From: Juglans regia
Lineage: Eukaryota; Streptophyta; Magnoliopsida; Fagales; Juglandaceae
Direction of reading: 5' to 3'
NCBI RefSeq assembly: GCF_001411555.2
Contig: NC_049903.1
Span: 21,765,327-21,829,326, forward strand
DNA: 64,000 nucleotides
Position 1 is the stretch's first letter; the number at the start of each line of letters is the position of its first letter. This document shows positions 1 through 9,702 of the stretch, piece after piece. The notes beneath the pieces are model-generated. The model searched no databases, was not told the DNA's origin, and was given only the letters and a program-made list of their open reading frames with translations. A program made the translations under genes and the position numbers.

Positions 1-1
1 C

Positions 2-304
2 ATGTTCCATCGTTACATGGGACTGCTCAAATCTGTGGACGTGGCTAAGGCTTTAGCCCACGCCTCTGTCTCCCGCATGGAGGCCTCTCTGAATGCTGCC
101 CATGACCGCGCGGCCCAACTGGAATCGCAGCTTAAGAGGGCCCTTGCCCTCCACAATCAGGCTTGGATCAATGGGTATTGGGATGGCAATCAGGCTTGGA
201 TCAATGGGTATCGGGATGGCCTTGAGCGCCTCCGAGGACTGCTCCTCCAGAACCCCGGAGCCGACCTCCGCACCTTGAACCTTCGGAAGTCACGCCGAAT
301 GTGA
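2..304 (+). CDS. C-terminal part of an antisense coiled-coil ORF of the TAT element (partial)
   Basis: The frame is open from the window edge to a stop at 302-304, so the N-terminus lies outside. The first visible Met need not be the start. Residues 20-50 (about ASVSRMEASLNAAHDRAAQL onward) look like an amphipathic coiled coil, followed by a motif of the form INGYRDGLERLRGLLLQ and a short tail. Similar C-termini occur in the plant gypsy-type putative transposase proteins carried as extra ORFs by TAT retrotransposons, which are often antisense to gag-pol, as here. The function of these proteins is unknown. An in-frame 11-residue duplication lies in the middle of the fragment. The family assignment is inference from pattern and position. 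Confidence 0.5.
   Translation: MFHRYMGLLKSVDVAKALAHASVSRMEASLNAAHDRAAQLESQLKRALALHNQAWINGYWDGNQAWINGYRDGLERLRGLLLQNPGADLRTLNLRKSRRM
155..220 (+). repeat. 33-bp in-frame tandem duplication inside the antisense ORF
   Basis: Two adjacent 33-bp units (155-187 and 188-220) differ at one base (ATTGGG versus ATCGGG). They encode NQAWINGYWDG followed by NQAWINGYRDG. The length is a multiple of three, so the frame is kept. Confidence 0.9.
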
Positions 305-2059
305 AAACTTATGAGAAGATGTTGACTTAGGGTGTGAAGGAGATGCCTCTGGCTTTCAACAGTCCCCCTCCTTAGTCATATTGTTGCTGTATTTACACAT
401 ATTTTTTGTTGCATGCTCTTTTTGTAAACACCAATGTATGAACTTTCTCAAGATAATAACTTCGATTCTCGTATTCTGTCCCACACTCTCCCTTTAGTTT
501 TTGCAGTGTACGTTGTAGTCCCTTGATGTTACGTTTTAGAAGACCGGAGAGTGTGTCGGGTTCCCCTGTTCAGGTAAGTATCCCGCAGGGCAATTACCAT
601 GCCGCAATCCTTAGTAGAGGTCCTCAACAGGGCTCTGCCTACTGAGTGTAAAGCAAGGCGCTCCAGAGATTTTTATTATGGTCTGCCTTTCGCTGGGCGG
701 TGCACCACATGGGTACCATGGTGTAGTGACTTGCTTAGTGAGCATTTTCTCATTTTGACTTAACTTTTCATGGGGTTCCCGTGTGGGTTCTGACGGGTGA
801 CAATGCTTCACATTCGGTGGTCCTTTAATTTTGAATCCCACTTTAATTTTGAATCCCACTCGTGCCTCTGTCGTGTAGCTACTACCTTCCTTCTAGTGTC
901 CACCGAGCCGCACACCATAATCTTCACACACGTGGGCAACTGAACCTACTGCTGACCTCGTGACTCTTCTGGGGTTGTTCTTCACCGACACTTCTTTCTT
1001 ACCTATTTGGCCCAAGTGTCGTCCAGCTTCAGTCAACCGCACCATGTGCCTTTATCACATTCGTTGACTCAAGTTTCGTACTTAACTTCTTCATCAGTCA
1101 CCCTTTTTATACCGCTTTCGTGTCAGCTAAGATTTCCCACGCTTAGCTCTCCTCATCAACCGCCCCTCAGGATTCGAGTGTCCATAGGGGATGCATGGGC
1201 AAGCCTTGGGGTCCCGAGGATACGTTGGAGTCGGGGGGAGGGGCTCTTTGGTGTCGTGGGGCCCTGGGTGTACCTTGCTTCATTTCCAGCTATAAAGAGG
1301 GGGGGGGGGGCGTTCCTCATCTGCCATGATATAACCGGCTCTTCTTTTTCTTTCCTTTATTGGCTTTGTCAATATGCGGTGACCCTTTACCCCCTTCTTC
1401 TGCAGCTTAAGGGAGGCGGACGCATTCAGTTCTAGTGTTCGGGATGTTGCCGGTGGGGGTTCAATTGTTGGGAACATGGCAAACTCCACAAGTCTCTTCT
1501 TCTTGCTCTCTAGCTTATGACGCCTCACTTGCTCTAGCCCTCTTGCTTACGGGGGTCGATATCCATGAGCATTTGAACCAGAACCTGCATCCCACAGGTT
1601 CTAGACGGTGTTTGGTCCAAGCATTGACGTAGCATCCGTGGCTGAGGAGGGCAGGAACAGACGTCGGGGGGGAGGGCTATGCCTTAGTCGTTTGTCTGCC
1701 CATCGATCTTCTGTTATCCGCGCTGCTATTGCCTCCCGGTGTAACCTTGAATCCCAGTTCGCCACCGGGAGACTCCTGGTTGGGTGCCACCTGCCTCCTC
1801 TCCCGCAGAAGAGGGGACGTACTTTGCTGAATTTACGGGCTTCCACCTTCTCAGGGTTGCTGTGTTTATTTTTGTAGTAGCTTTGTAGTTGGGCCCCTTT
1901 TCGTCTCCTCTTCCCATTTTTTTTACGATGTAAGAATTCCCTTGTAGCTCCACTTGTAACTCTATCTGGGATATATATATCTATAAGGAATTTTGTCTAC
2001 TTTCTTCTCGACGGGCTTTCTATATCTTGTCTCGCTTTAGCTCTTGCCTTGGTGATTGT
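305..2059. other. Non-coding part of the TAT element, unassigned
   Basis: No convincing gene is seen. The first part could be the 3' untranslated region of the antisense ORF. A TATA-like string (TATAAAGAGG, near 1292) followed by a G-run sits in the middle, as expected for an internal or LTR-type promoter, but I found no LTR partner. The short ORFs that overlap here on both strands look like chance ORFs. Confidence 0.4.
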
Positions 2060-2828
2060 TGTCCGAGGGCCCTACTACCTCACCAACGCGTTCTTTTTCT
2101 TTCTTTGCACGAAGCTCGGCAAGTCACTTAGACTGCGTTGAGAATAGCTGTTAGCAGGTCAGAGCTGATGGTTTGGTTCTTGTGCTTTATACTTCGTGAG
2201 TCGGCCATTATAGGTTGGTAGAGCCCGAGGGCTCTGATCCCTCACCAACGCGTTCCTTTCTTTGCACGAAGCTCGGCAAGTCACTTAGACTGCGTTGAGA
2301 ATAGCTGTTAGCAGGTCAGAGCTCATGGTTTGGTTCTTGTGCTTTATACTTCGTGGGTCGGCCATTATAGGTTGGTAGAGCCCGAGGGCCCTGATCCCTC
2401 ACCAACGCGTTCCTTTCTTTGCACGAAGCTCGGCAAGTCACTTAGACTACATTGAGAATAGCTGTTAGCAGGTTAGTGCTCATGGCTCAATTCTTGTGCT
2501 TTATACTTCGTGGGTTGGCCCTTATAGGTTCGTAGAGCTTAGGGCCCTGCTCCCTTACCAACTCGTTCCTTTTTTGCACGAAGCTCGGCAAGTCACTTAG
2601 ACTGCATTGAGAATAGTTGTTAGCAGGTCAGAGCTCATGGCTCGGTTCCTGTGCTTTATACTTCATGGGTTGGCCCTTATAGGTTGGCAGAGCTCGAGGG
2701 CCCTGCTCCCTCACCAACGCGTTCCTTTTTTGCACGAAGCTCGGCAAGTCACTTAGACTGCATTGAGAATAGCTGTTAGCAGGTCAGAGCTCATGGCTCG
2801 GTTCCTGTGCTTTATACTTCGTGGCTTG
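2060..2828. repeat. 157-bp tandem repeat array, five copies
   Basis: The anchor GCACGAAGCTCGGCAAGTCA recurs at about 2107, 2264, 2421, 2576 and 2732, giving spacings of 157, 157, 155 and 156 bp. Each unit also contains CACCAACGCGTTC and GAATAGCTGTTAGCAGGT. The copies are highly similar. The array lies between the integrase end and the antisense ORF, the position where TAT/Ogre-type elements are known to carry tandem repeats that can seed satellites. Confidence 0.93.
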
Positions 2829-3122
2829 TCTCAAGATCGGGCTTAAGTGGCTTGGGCTGTTTCAGGGGACATAGTAACACAACATTTAGAAATTAGTTCA
2901 TTAAACCTTTAGCTAGTAATAGTGTTACATTCGTTTGAGCTTGGCTTGGATCATTTTTATACAAAATACTTCCTTAAGTGCTTCGCATTCCACAAGTGTG
3001 GTAGCTCATTCTCTTCATGGTCCTTCAGCCAGTATGCGCCAGGTCTTCCGGTCGCCGTGACCAGGTACGGTCCTTCCCACTTGGGATCCAGTTTGCCCCC
3101 TATCTTGGGTCATGACTCCCGT

Positions 3123-4035
3123 CTACTTTAAGACCATATCACCTACTTTGAAGTTACGAGGTCGAACTCGTTTGTTGAAATACGACTCAAGTCTTCGTTT
3201 GTCGGCTACCGCTCGGCGTACAGCATCCTCCCTTCTTTCTTCCAGGAGATCTAGACTCTCCCTCAGCCGCTCACTGTTCCGATCCGGGTCATATTGTTGC
3301 ACCCTGTACGTGGGCATGGCTACTTCTGCTAGTATCACAGCTTCCGCTTCGTAGACTAAAGAGAAAGGTGTTTCTCCAGTTGGGGTTCTCACTGAGGTCT
3401 GGTAGGCCCACAACGTGCTTGGGAGTTCATCAGCCCATTCCCCTTTCTGTGCTCCCAGTTTCTTCTTTAAGATGATGAGCAGCGTCTTGTTGGTTGCTTC
3501 TACCTGATCGTTGGCTTGCAGGTGTCCTGGAGAGGAGTACTTGGCCTTGATCTTGAGCTCCAAGCACCATTCTCAAAAGTGCGAACAATCAAATTGTCAC
3601 CCAATTTCTGAGATAAAGCTTTGGGGAATACCGAAACGACAGATTATGGATTTCCAAAGGAAGTTTGTTATTGCTTGAGTTATGATTGTCGCTAAGGCTT
3701 TTGCCTCCACCCACTTGGTAAAGTAATCTACTGCTACTACGACAAATTTCACCCCTCCTTTGCCCGCTGGGAGGGGGCCGATAAGATCCAACCCCCATTG
3801 GGCGAAGGGCCACGGGGCTATAATAGAAGTAAGCTCTACGGGAGGTATGGGGGCATTTTCCTGGCATTTAGGGCATTTTCGGGCGAACTCGTTGGTGTCC
3901 TAGTGGGCATTAGGCTAGTAGTATCCAGCCTGAACCGTTCGCAATGCCAATGCCCTTCCGCTCGCGTGATTGCCACACACCCCTTCATGGATTTCAGCCA
4001 ACACATATTGTGCCTGCTCGGAGGAGATGCACCTT
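3123..4035 (-). pseudogene. Integrase of the TAT element, broken
   Basis: The zinc-binding region reads through stops near 3860-4035: a His region followed by KCPKCQENAP. The catalytic core follows at 3597-3791, with the first Asp in MDLIGPLPAGKGG and a VDYFTKWVEAKA block. At the second catalytic position the usual ISDNG reads ISEIG followed by a stop, so that Asp is replaced by Glu. The core continues at 3123-3563 with the catalytic Glu in ANDQVEATNK, then the C-terminal region ending VGDMVLK. Integrase would insert the retrotransposon cDNA. The stops, the frameshift and the lost Asp make this copy dead. Confidence 0.88.
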
Positions 4036-4330
4036 AACAGAGGCTCGGTGTAGCCTCTTTTATACAGGATTCCCTCTACAAGAGTGAATCTGGTTGCCCA
4101 ATTTCTAACCTTTCAGGCTTCTTCCCGATCAGTTGTAGAATCTCTTAAAGAAACCTCAAAATATCCATGGCCCATTCCAGGGGCTGTTGGACCTCGATAG
4201 CTGACACCCTAATTCCCACCGCAGCTATATCAATAGTCCGGGCGACCACATGGTCTAAAAGTGGGACCTCTTCTTGCCCTGAAGCTGCCTGAGCTAGCCG
4301 ATCTGCTTCCTGGTTATCTCCTCTAGGGAT

Positions 4331-4681
4331 CTAATGGATGGCAAAATACTGGGAGTGATCTTGCTCCTCTCCAACTCGTTGAAGATATCTTTTCAGATTT
4401 TCTCCATTCGTGAGGAAACATCCGGTCACCAGCCCCACCCCAATCTGCGAGTCGGCTTTTACTTCAACTTCTGTGGTGACAAGGGACCTGGAAATCGTTA
4501 GTCCTGACAGGAGCGCCTCATATTCTGCTTCGTTGTTGGTGACCTTGAATCCGAGTTTGAGCGCATAATCAAATCTCTCACCCGAGTCTGTCACTATGTG
4601 CACTCCCTCTCCGCCACCTGTTCGGCAAGACGAACCATCGACATAAACCTGCCACGGCTTGCCCTGGGGTGCAACGATCAC
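4331..4681 (-). pseudogene. Second RNase H domain (archaeal type, TAT hallmark)
   Basis: The translation contains WQVYVDGSSCRTGGG, then LKLGFKVTNNEAEYEALLSG and VKADSQ. These are the RNase H signatures: an Asp in the YVDGSS block, a Glu in NEAEYEAL and an Asp in KADSQ. The domain lies between the RT-RNase H unit and integrase, where TAT elements carry an additional RNase H besides the original Ty3 one. It would degrade the RNA strand of RNA:DNA hybrids during replication. The 351-nt ORF is a fragment of a longer disabled polyprotein. About 120 bp upstream (4682-4800) a short segment appears imperfectly repeated (AAAGTCTGCTAGTACTTGTC). Confidence 0.87.
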
Positions 4682-4803
4682 TTCTTCAGGGAAATTCGAG
4701 AATTCGGCTACAAAGTCTGCTAGTACTTGTCCTTTTATCGACGTCCGGGGGAGGTATTCAATTTTGAACTCACAAAGTCTGCTAGTACCTGTCCTTTTAT
4801 CAC

Positions 4804-6228
4804 TTAGCTAGTCATTCGGCCTAAGATATCAGGTTTCTGCAATATCTTCCTCAGGGGGACATCGGTTTGGACCTTCATTGGGTGCGCTTGAAAGTAGGGC
4901 CTCAACCTCCTGGCAATGATTACTAACGCAAAAGTGAGCATTTCTATTCGAGGATACCTGCCTTCTACACCTCGAAAAGATCTCCTAATGTAGTAAGCTG
5001 GGCGTTGAACCCCTACCTCTTTTCGGGTTAACACAGAGGACACCGCATTGGGTGACACTGCCAAATACACAATCAAGCTTTCTCCTGAGGTGGTTTGGCT
5101 GAGCAGCGGTGGATGAGCCAGGTACCCCTTCAATTCGTCGAAGGCTTTACTACAGTCCTTGTCCCATTCCCACACCTTTCGGAGGACATTGAAGAAAGGA
5201 AGGCACCGGTCGGTTGATCTGGCAATGAAACGGCCCAGGGCGGCTACCCTCCCCGTCAGCTTCTGGACTTCGTTGGTGTTCCTCGGCGGAGGCATATCCA
5301 AGATGGCCTTGATCTTTTCGGGATTGGCTTCGATTCCACGGTTTGAAATCATGAATCCCAGAAACTTACCCGATTCCACCCCAAAGGTGCACTTGTGCGG
5401 GTTGAGTTTCATTTTGTACTTTCTCAGCACCGCAAAGGTCTCGTGGAGATCGTCAAGATGCTACTTGGCCCTCTTGCTCTTAACCAGCAGATCGTCTAAG
5501 TAGAGCTCCATATTCCTACCGATTTGGTTCTTGAACATTTTGTTGACCAGGCGTTGGTACGTCGCTCCCTCGTTTTTGAGACTGAATGTCATTGTCGTAT
5601 AGCAATAAAGCCCTATATCGGTGATGAATGATGTTTTCTCTTCGTCACCAGGGCTCATTCTTATCTGGTTGTAATCAGAGTATGCATCCATAAAGCTGAG
5701 TAACGAGTGCCTAGCCATCGAATCTATTATCAAGTCAATCCATGGGAGAGGAAAACTCTCCTTCGGACATGCTTTGTTTAGATCGGTGAAATCAACACAC
5801 ATCCTCCACTTCCCACTCGCCTTCTTGACCAGTATAACATTAGAGAGCCATTCGAGATAGTAAACTTCCCAAATGAAATCCACAGCGAGGAGGCATTCCA
5901 CTTCCTCAGCTATAGCCGAGTATTTCTCATGACTAAAATTGCGACGCTTCTGCTTGACCCTTTTCGCATCTAGATTTACGCTCAGCCGGTGCTCTATCAC
6001 CGACCCTTCGATACCTAGCATTTCCTCATGGCACCAAGCAAAGACATCGCGATGCTCCAAGAGCAGTTGTTTCTTGGACTGGCTCAGCTCTTCAGACATT
6101 CTGGATCCCATTCGTACAGTCCGTTCCGTGTCTCCTGAATCCATCGGCACCAAGACTAAGGGTTCGTCAAGCTCGGCTTGTCTTAGCACCTCTTCATCCC
6201 TCACCTCGCGGTCCAATTCGGTCACCAC
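4804..6228 (-). pseudogene. Reverse transcriptase and Ty3-type RNase H of the TAT element, interrupted
   Basis: The minus-strand frame from 6228 to 5461 holds RT: ILVKKASGKWRMCVDFTDLN, then KACPKESFPLPWID, SFMDAYSDYNQI with a catalytic Asp, and YLDDLLVKS as the YxDD box. A single in-frame stop (5461-5463) follows, after which the same frame continues (HLDDLHETFAV into KMKLNPHKCTFGVESGKFLG). The degraded RNase H comes next, with the YPRIEMLTFALV region, ending at 4804. RT makes the cDNA copy and RNase H removes the RNA template. The catalytic residues of RT remain, so one stop is the main lesion here. Neighbouring domains are worse damaged. Confidence 0.9.
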
Positions 6229-6348
6229 CGAAGATGGTGGCTAGGCCACCTCTTCGAGTCTCATCTGTACTCGTTTCTCTTTGTTTCCCTCCTTTGGCTC
6301 TTATTCTGTCTGAGCGGGTGGTGCTGATTAGGCAGCCTGCTCGAGACT

Positions 6349-6990
6349 CTATTCTAGAGTCTGTATGGTTATCGCCTTCGACTTCATCTCCCTAGTGTAG
6401 CAGTCCCTCACAGTCTGCTGCTCACCTCGCATCTCTCCTACCCCGCACGCGGTTGGGAATTTTGCTTTTAAGTGGTACGTGGAGTTTATAGCCTTCATCT
6501 GGTTCAACGACGGTCTTCCAAGTATCACGTTGTATGAGGAAGGGGCCTTGACCACTAGGAAGTCTACCATGAGTGATGTGGTCTTGGGAGCCGTGGCTAC
6601 TAGTATGGACAGAGCGATTGCACCAGCTGGCTAGATGGAATCCCCCGTGAAGCCTTTAAGTGGCATTGGCGCCGGGCATAACAGGTCAGGAGAAATTCCC
6701 AATCTGCTGAAGGCTTCCCAAAAGAGAATGTCTGCGGAACAGCCATTGTCGATCAATATCCTCTTGGTTCGTTAGTTGGCTATCTGTGCTGTCACTACCA
6801 GCGCGTCGTCATGAGGTCGAAATAACCCCTCCCCATCCTCTTCACCGAACGTTATCAACTGTTCCCTAGAAGGGCCTCTGCGGTGTGGCCGTTTGGTGAA
6901 GAACACTTCTCCATACCTGGCCTTCCTTGCATGGGCCTTCCGAGCTGAGGAAGTCAATCCCCCTGTGTAGGCTACGGTGTTGATCTCCAC
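6349..6990 (-). pseudogene. Retroviral-type aspartic protease region of the TAT element, broken
   Basis: From 6990 leftward the frame gives a lead-in rich in basic residues (ARKAHARKARYGEVFFTKRP), then after a stop the protease block RILIDNGCSADILF (about 6720-6760), the TAT-type active site where DNG stands for the usual DSG/DTG. The second half, VKAPSSYNVILGRPSLNQMK, is in the frame ending at 6349. The protease would process gag-pol. At least one stop separates the halves. Confidence 0.82.
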
Positions 6991-7221
6991 TATGGGGGAT
7001 TCTTTCCTTTTCCAATTTCCCCGATGCGGGCCCCCTTTATTGGGGTTCGTAGTTTCTCTCCTTTTGGGACTTACATTATTCCCACTGGCATGGTCCTGGC
7101 CCTCACTAATTGGGTTGCAGCTCCTTCGATTTGGATCTCGTCTTTCTCGAATGGGACTTCGGTCTTGGCTTCTCTACACGGGGCTCCGGTCTTGGTTTCT
7201 CGGAGAGTAAGGGAGGTATCC

Positions 7222-7870
7222 TTATTGTGAATCACTTCTTTTATCACCGCGTTGTTCGGTTCGGGTCCTCGGATCATCAGGTCTTCCCCATTTAGTATAA
7301 CAGTCTTGAGTGTTGTGCCCACTGCTCCTGTGAAAGGAACAGTATTTGGGTCGGACCGGGCCTTGTCTCCGTTCCCCTTGTCGACTTAGGTCTTCTTCCA
7401 CTTCTACCGCCAAGCTAGAGTACAATCGTGGGCTATGCTTCCCCTTGCCTTTGACTTCGTGAGCTCGTTTCTAGCGGGCTCCTCGGTCAAGCTCTCGGTG
7501 CTGCTCTGTCGCTTTCTGGTCTGCTCTTTTCAGATCAAACTTCCTAGGCGCTGTCAATGCTTGGAGTGTGTCTTCCCCATTTATGTAACCGTCTGCCTGG
7601 TCCATAAACTCCCTTGAAGTTGACGGTGTTGCGAGCGATTTCCGCCATGAATGATCTACGAGGCCAAACTCCCCCTAATAATGTCGTCGTTGTCATCTGT
7701 TCCCTGTTAAAGCGAGAGAGGTATGACTTAAGGCTCTCGTCATCCCTCTGCTTAATAGTTAGTAGATAGGCAACCGGCCTCCTCGTCCGGCTGGCCATAA
7801 ACTGCATTAAGAACCGACGTGCTAGTTTGTTGAAGCTATCTACAGTTCCAGGTTGCAAGGAAACAAACTA
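7222..7870 (-). pseudogene. Gag of the TAT element, frameshifted
   Basis: The right part (7544-7858) carries a capsid-like block with FNKLARRFLMQFMASRTRR and LLTIKQRDDESLKSYLSRFN, characteristic of plant Ty3/gypsy TAT gag. The frame then shifts. The left part (7222-7425) contains the nucleocapsid signature KYCSFHRSSGHNTQDC (C, H, H, C spacing typical of TAT gag). Gag forms the virus-like particle. The N-terminus lies between about 7870 and the primer site, where I saw no long intact frame. Confidence 0.82.
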
Positions 7871-8415
7871 CAATCATGTTGCCCCTTCAAGGTGAGAGGG
7901 AATGCCCTGCACGCTATCTCACTGGGGAAACCGTGGAGAGTCATGTGGGGTTTGAAGGTCTCTAAATGCTCCAACAGGTCCTTGGTTCATACGCTTCGAT
8001 CTGAGGGACTTTAAACCTTGGCGGTATTGGTATAGCCAGGATTTCGTTGTTGTATGGTAGTTCAACATTAGTGAGCAGCTGATCTACCGTGGTAGGTTGG
8101 CCTATCTGCTTTGCCATTTCCATTTGGATTTGTAGGTTTATTTTACGTTGTTCTTCCTTTGCGGTGACTGGGTTAGGTTAGGGGTGGTCCCCTGAATGAT
8201 GGCTCTGCTGATCTGCTTCTGTTTCTTCGACATTTCTTCGTAATGCAATGTTCTCCTGCTAGAGAGTCTCCATATCTGCCATGAGCTTCTGTATCCCCTC
8301 ATTTTGCTAGTTAAACCTCACTTCAACAGCTCCAGACTGCATTCTCGCACACTGTGAATGCTGGGAGCGGGTTGTTGCTAGCATACAAAAGACACGCTAG
8401 TTATGGGACAACCAA
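7871..8415 (-). other. Degraded 5' leader and gag N-terminal region of the TAT element
   Basis: The segment lies between the primer site and the recognisable gag block. Short coding-like stretches appear on the minus strand, but stops break them and no ORF can be defended. Confidence 0.4.
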
Positions 8416-8416
8416 G

Positions 8417-8434
8417 ATCCCATAGACGGCGCCA
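8417..8434 (-). promoter_or_regulatory. Primer-binding site of the TAT element
   Basis: On the minus strand the sequence next to the LTR end is TGGCGCCGTCTATGGGAT. TGGCGCC plus following bases, immediately inside an LTR, is typical of tRNA-primed TAT/Athila elements. One base (G) separates it from the LTR end. Confidence 0.82.
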
Positions 8435-8435
8435 C

Positions 8436-9178
8436 TGTTGATGTCTTGTTTCGCGAGCCTGGGCAACTCCTCACCCTCGGTATCCAAAAATGATCATGCA
8501 CAGTCAAAACGGAGAGAAGGGACCTCAATGTCCATTAATCCTCTGATGCTTAAGTTAGTATCTAGAGGGGAAAAATTAAGGAGGGAAGTCTGTCTTAACC
8601 AGGTTGATAGTACATTTTATATATATATATATATATATATACTTACTTGTCGTTGGGTTGACCCTTATTCATAGTTACCGTGTAGGGTTTTCCCATGGCG
8701 TGGCTTTGGGAAGTGCGAGGCGATTTGCCCTGTGTATTTCATTGCTGAGCAGCTTTCATGTCATTCTCTCACCGAGCAGCGATGACACCGGCCCTTCTTG
8801 GTGCACTATTCTGGTCTTGGGCTGTATTCAATGTTGCACACCCTGCACCCTAGGCCGCATTAAATGCGATGTGGCCTCTGTTCTGGGCAGCATCAAATGC
8901 GACGTGACCTCTGTTCTGGGCAACATTAAATGCGACATGGCCTCTGCTCCATGTCCCCTCCATCTGATGATGTCTGTCACAGTCTTTTTTCCTTTTCCCT
9001 AGTCTTCCTCCAGATATCCTGCCCTGACCCGATCACCCTGTCCATGTTCTAGTCTAGGCTTTTCCTTTCCTTGCCCGAGCTTTGGTGACTGGGCTGGGCC
9101 CCATTGTCGGCCCATCTCCCGCAACGAACCCTCCCTACTATCCTGGGCCCAAGTTAATGATTTTTTTTTTCCATCACA
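8436..9178 (-). repeat. 5' LTR of the TAT element (right edge estimated)
   Basis: The boundary next to the primer site is firm: on the minus strand the LTR ends ...ATCAACA at 8436. The other edge is placed near 9178, where the minus strand would begin TGTGATGG. This is a guess, because no second LTR is available for comparison and no target duplication was found. A 33-bp minisatellite lies inside, and an (AT)n tract spans 8618-8640. Confidence 0.6.
8857..8952. repeat. 33-bp minisatellite in the TAT LTR, three copies
   Basis: The units begin GCATTAAATGCG, GCATCAAATGCG and ACATTAAATGCG, each followed by ATGTGGCCTCTGTTCTGGGC or a close variant. The spacing is 33 bp. Translations across it show an 11-residue repeat and are not evidence of a gene. 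Confidence 0.85.
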
Positions 9179-9310
9179 ATTTGGTTTGAGAAAAACACAG
9201 CAATCCAATTTGTAAAAAGCAACTCAATTTTACTCGGGAATTGACTTAGCCATCTTGCTAGTGCTGGCAGTCCACTTTTCACATGTAATGGTTTTGCATA
9301 ATTTTAATAT

Positions 9311-9449
9311 AAGAGTAATGTACAGTCTTAGGGTGTGTAGGCTCTATTAAAAAAATAATTTTATCATATGGGCTCCAGATTGACCCACTTTTTCCAAAGA
9401 GAGTGCACGAGACTTGCAAATCTTAGGACTTCAAATATCAATCCTCTTT
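9311..9449. mobile_element. Probable MITE, degenerate
   Basis: A left arm AAGAGTAATGTACAGTCTTAG is partly matched in inverted orientation by the right arm ending CTTAGGACTTCAAATATCAATCCTC. The segment is about 139 bp and AT-rich, with a pyrimidine/purine-rich middle. Short non-coding foldback elements of this kind are common in plants. The arms are imperfect and no clear target duplication was seen. Confidence 0.5.
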
Positions 9450-9597
9450 ATTTATAAAGTGTTAGTGTAAGACGTTTCAACACTCTATAAACTTTAATAT
9501 TTAAATTTTAACCCCTAAATTAGCTTATTTGTCCATTCTAACCTAAACCTCTTTATATTTACATTTTGACTCATGAAGTTTTGGTATTTCCAATTTC

Positions 9598-9702
9598 TGT
9601 GACGCCCCCAGACTCAGTTTGGGATTTGACAAAGGTCGAAGCGTTGGAACATGCAACACAAGATTACATACCTCCGTTTATGACAGCTACAATGCAATGC
9701 AC
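9598..9702 (+). repeat. Head of a TGTGACGCCCCC-type long repeat, cut by a LINE
   Basis: Starts TGTGACGCCCCCAGACTCAG and continues with a GTTGGAACATGCAACACAAG block. This is the same opening as at 29445, 61589 and (inverted) 17328. The LINE poly(A) tail joins at about 9703-9714. Confidence 0.7.

Larger units (their letters stand above)
1..9178 (-). mobile_element. Ty3/gypsy LTR retrotransposon, TAT lineage, degraded, left end outside the window
   Basis: Reading the minus strand from right to left gives LTR, primer site, gag, protease, RT, RNase H, a second RNase H, integrase, a 157-bp tandem array, then an ORF on the opposite strand. The second (archaeal-type) RNase H between RT-RH and integrase, and an extra antisense ORF beyond pol, are known marks of the TAT lineage. 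Every coding domain carries stops or frameshifts, so the copy is inactive. I could not find a left LTR matching the right one, so the 3' LTR is either outside the window or lost. The right edge near 9178 is an estimate. Confidence 0.85.

Noticed and set aside
1289..1310. TATAAAGAGG as a host gene promoter
   Set aside because: No gene follows it, and the setting is inside a retrotransposon. At most an LTR-type promoter.
1007..1435. 142-aa plus-strand ORF
   Set aside because: Runs across a G-run and low-complexity LTR-like sequence with no recognisable motif, inside a decayed retroelement.
8604..9002. 132-aa plus-strand ORF with an 11-residue repeat
   Set aside because: The repeat is the 33-bp minisatellite of the LTR and the N-terminal part is an (AT)n tract.
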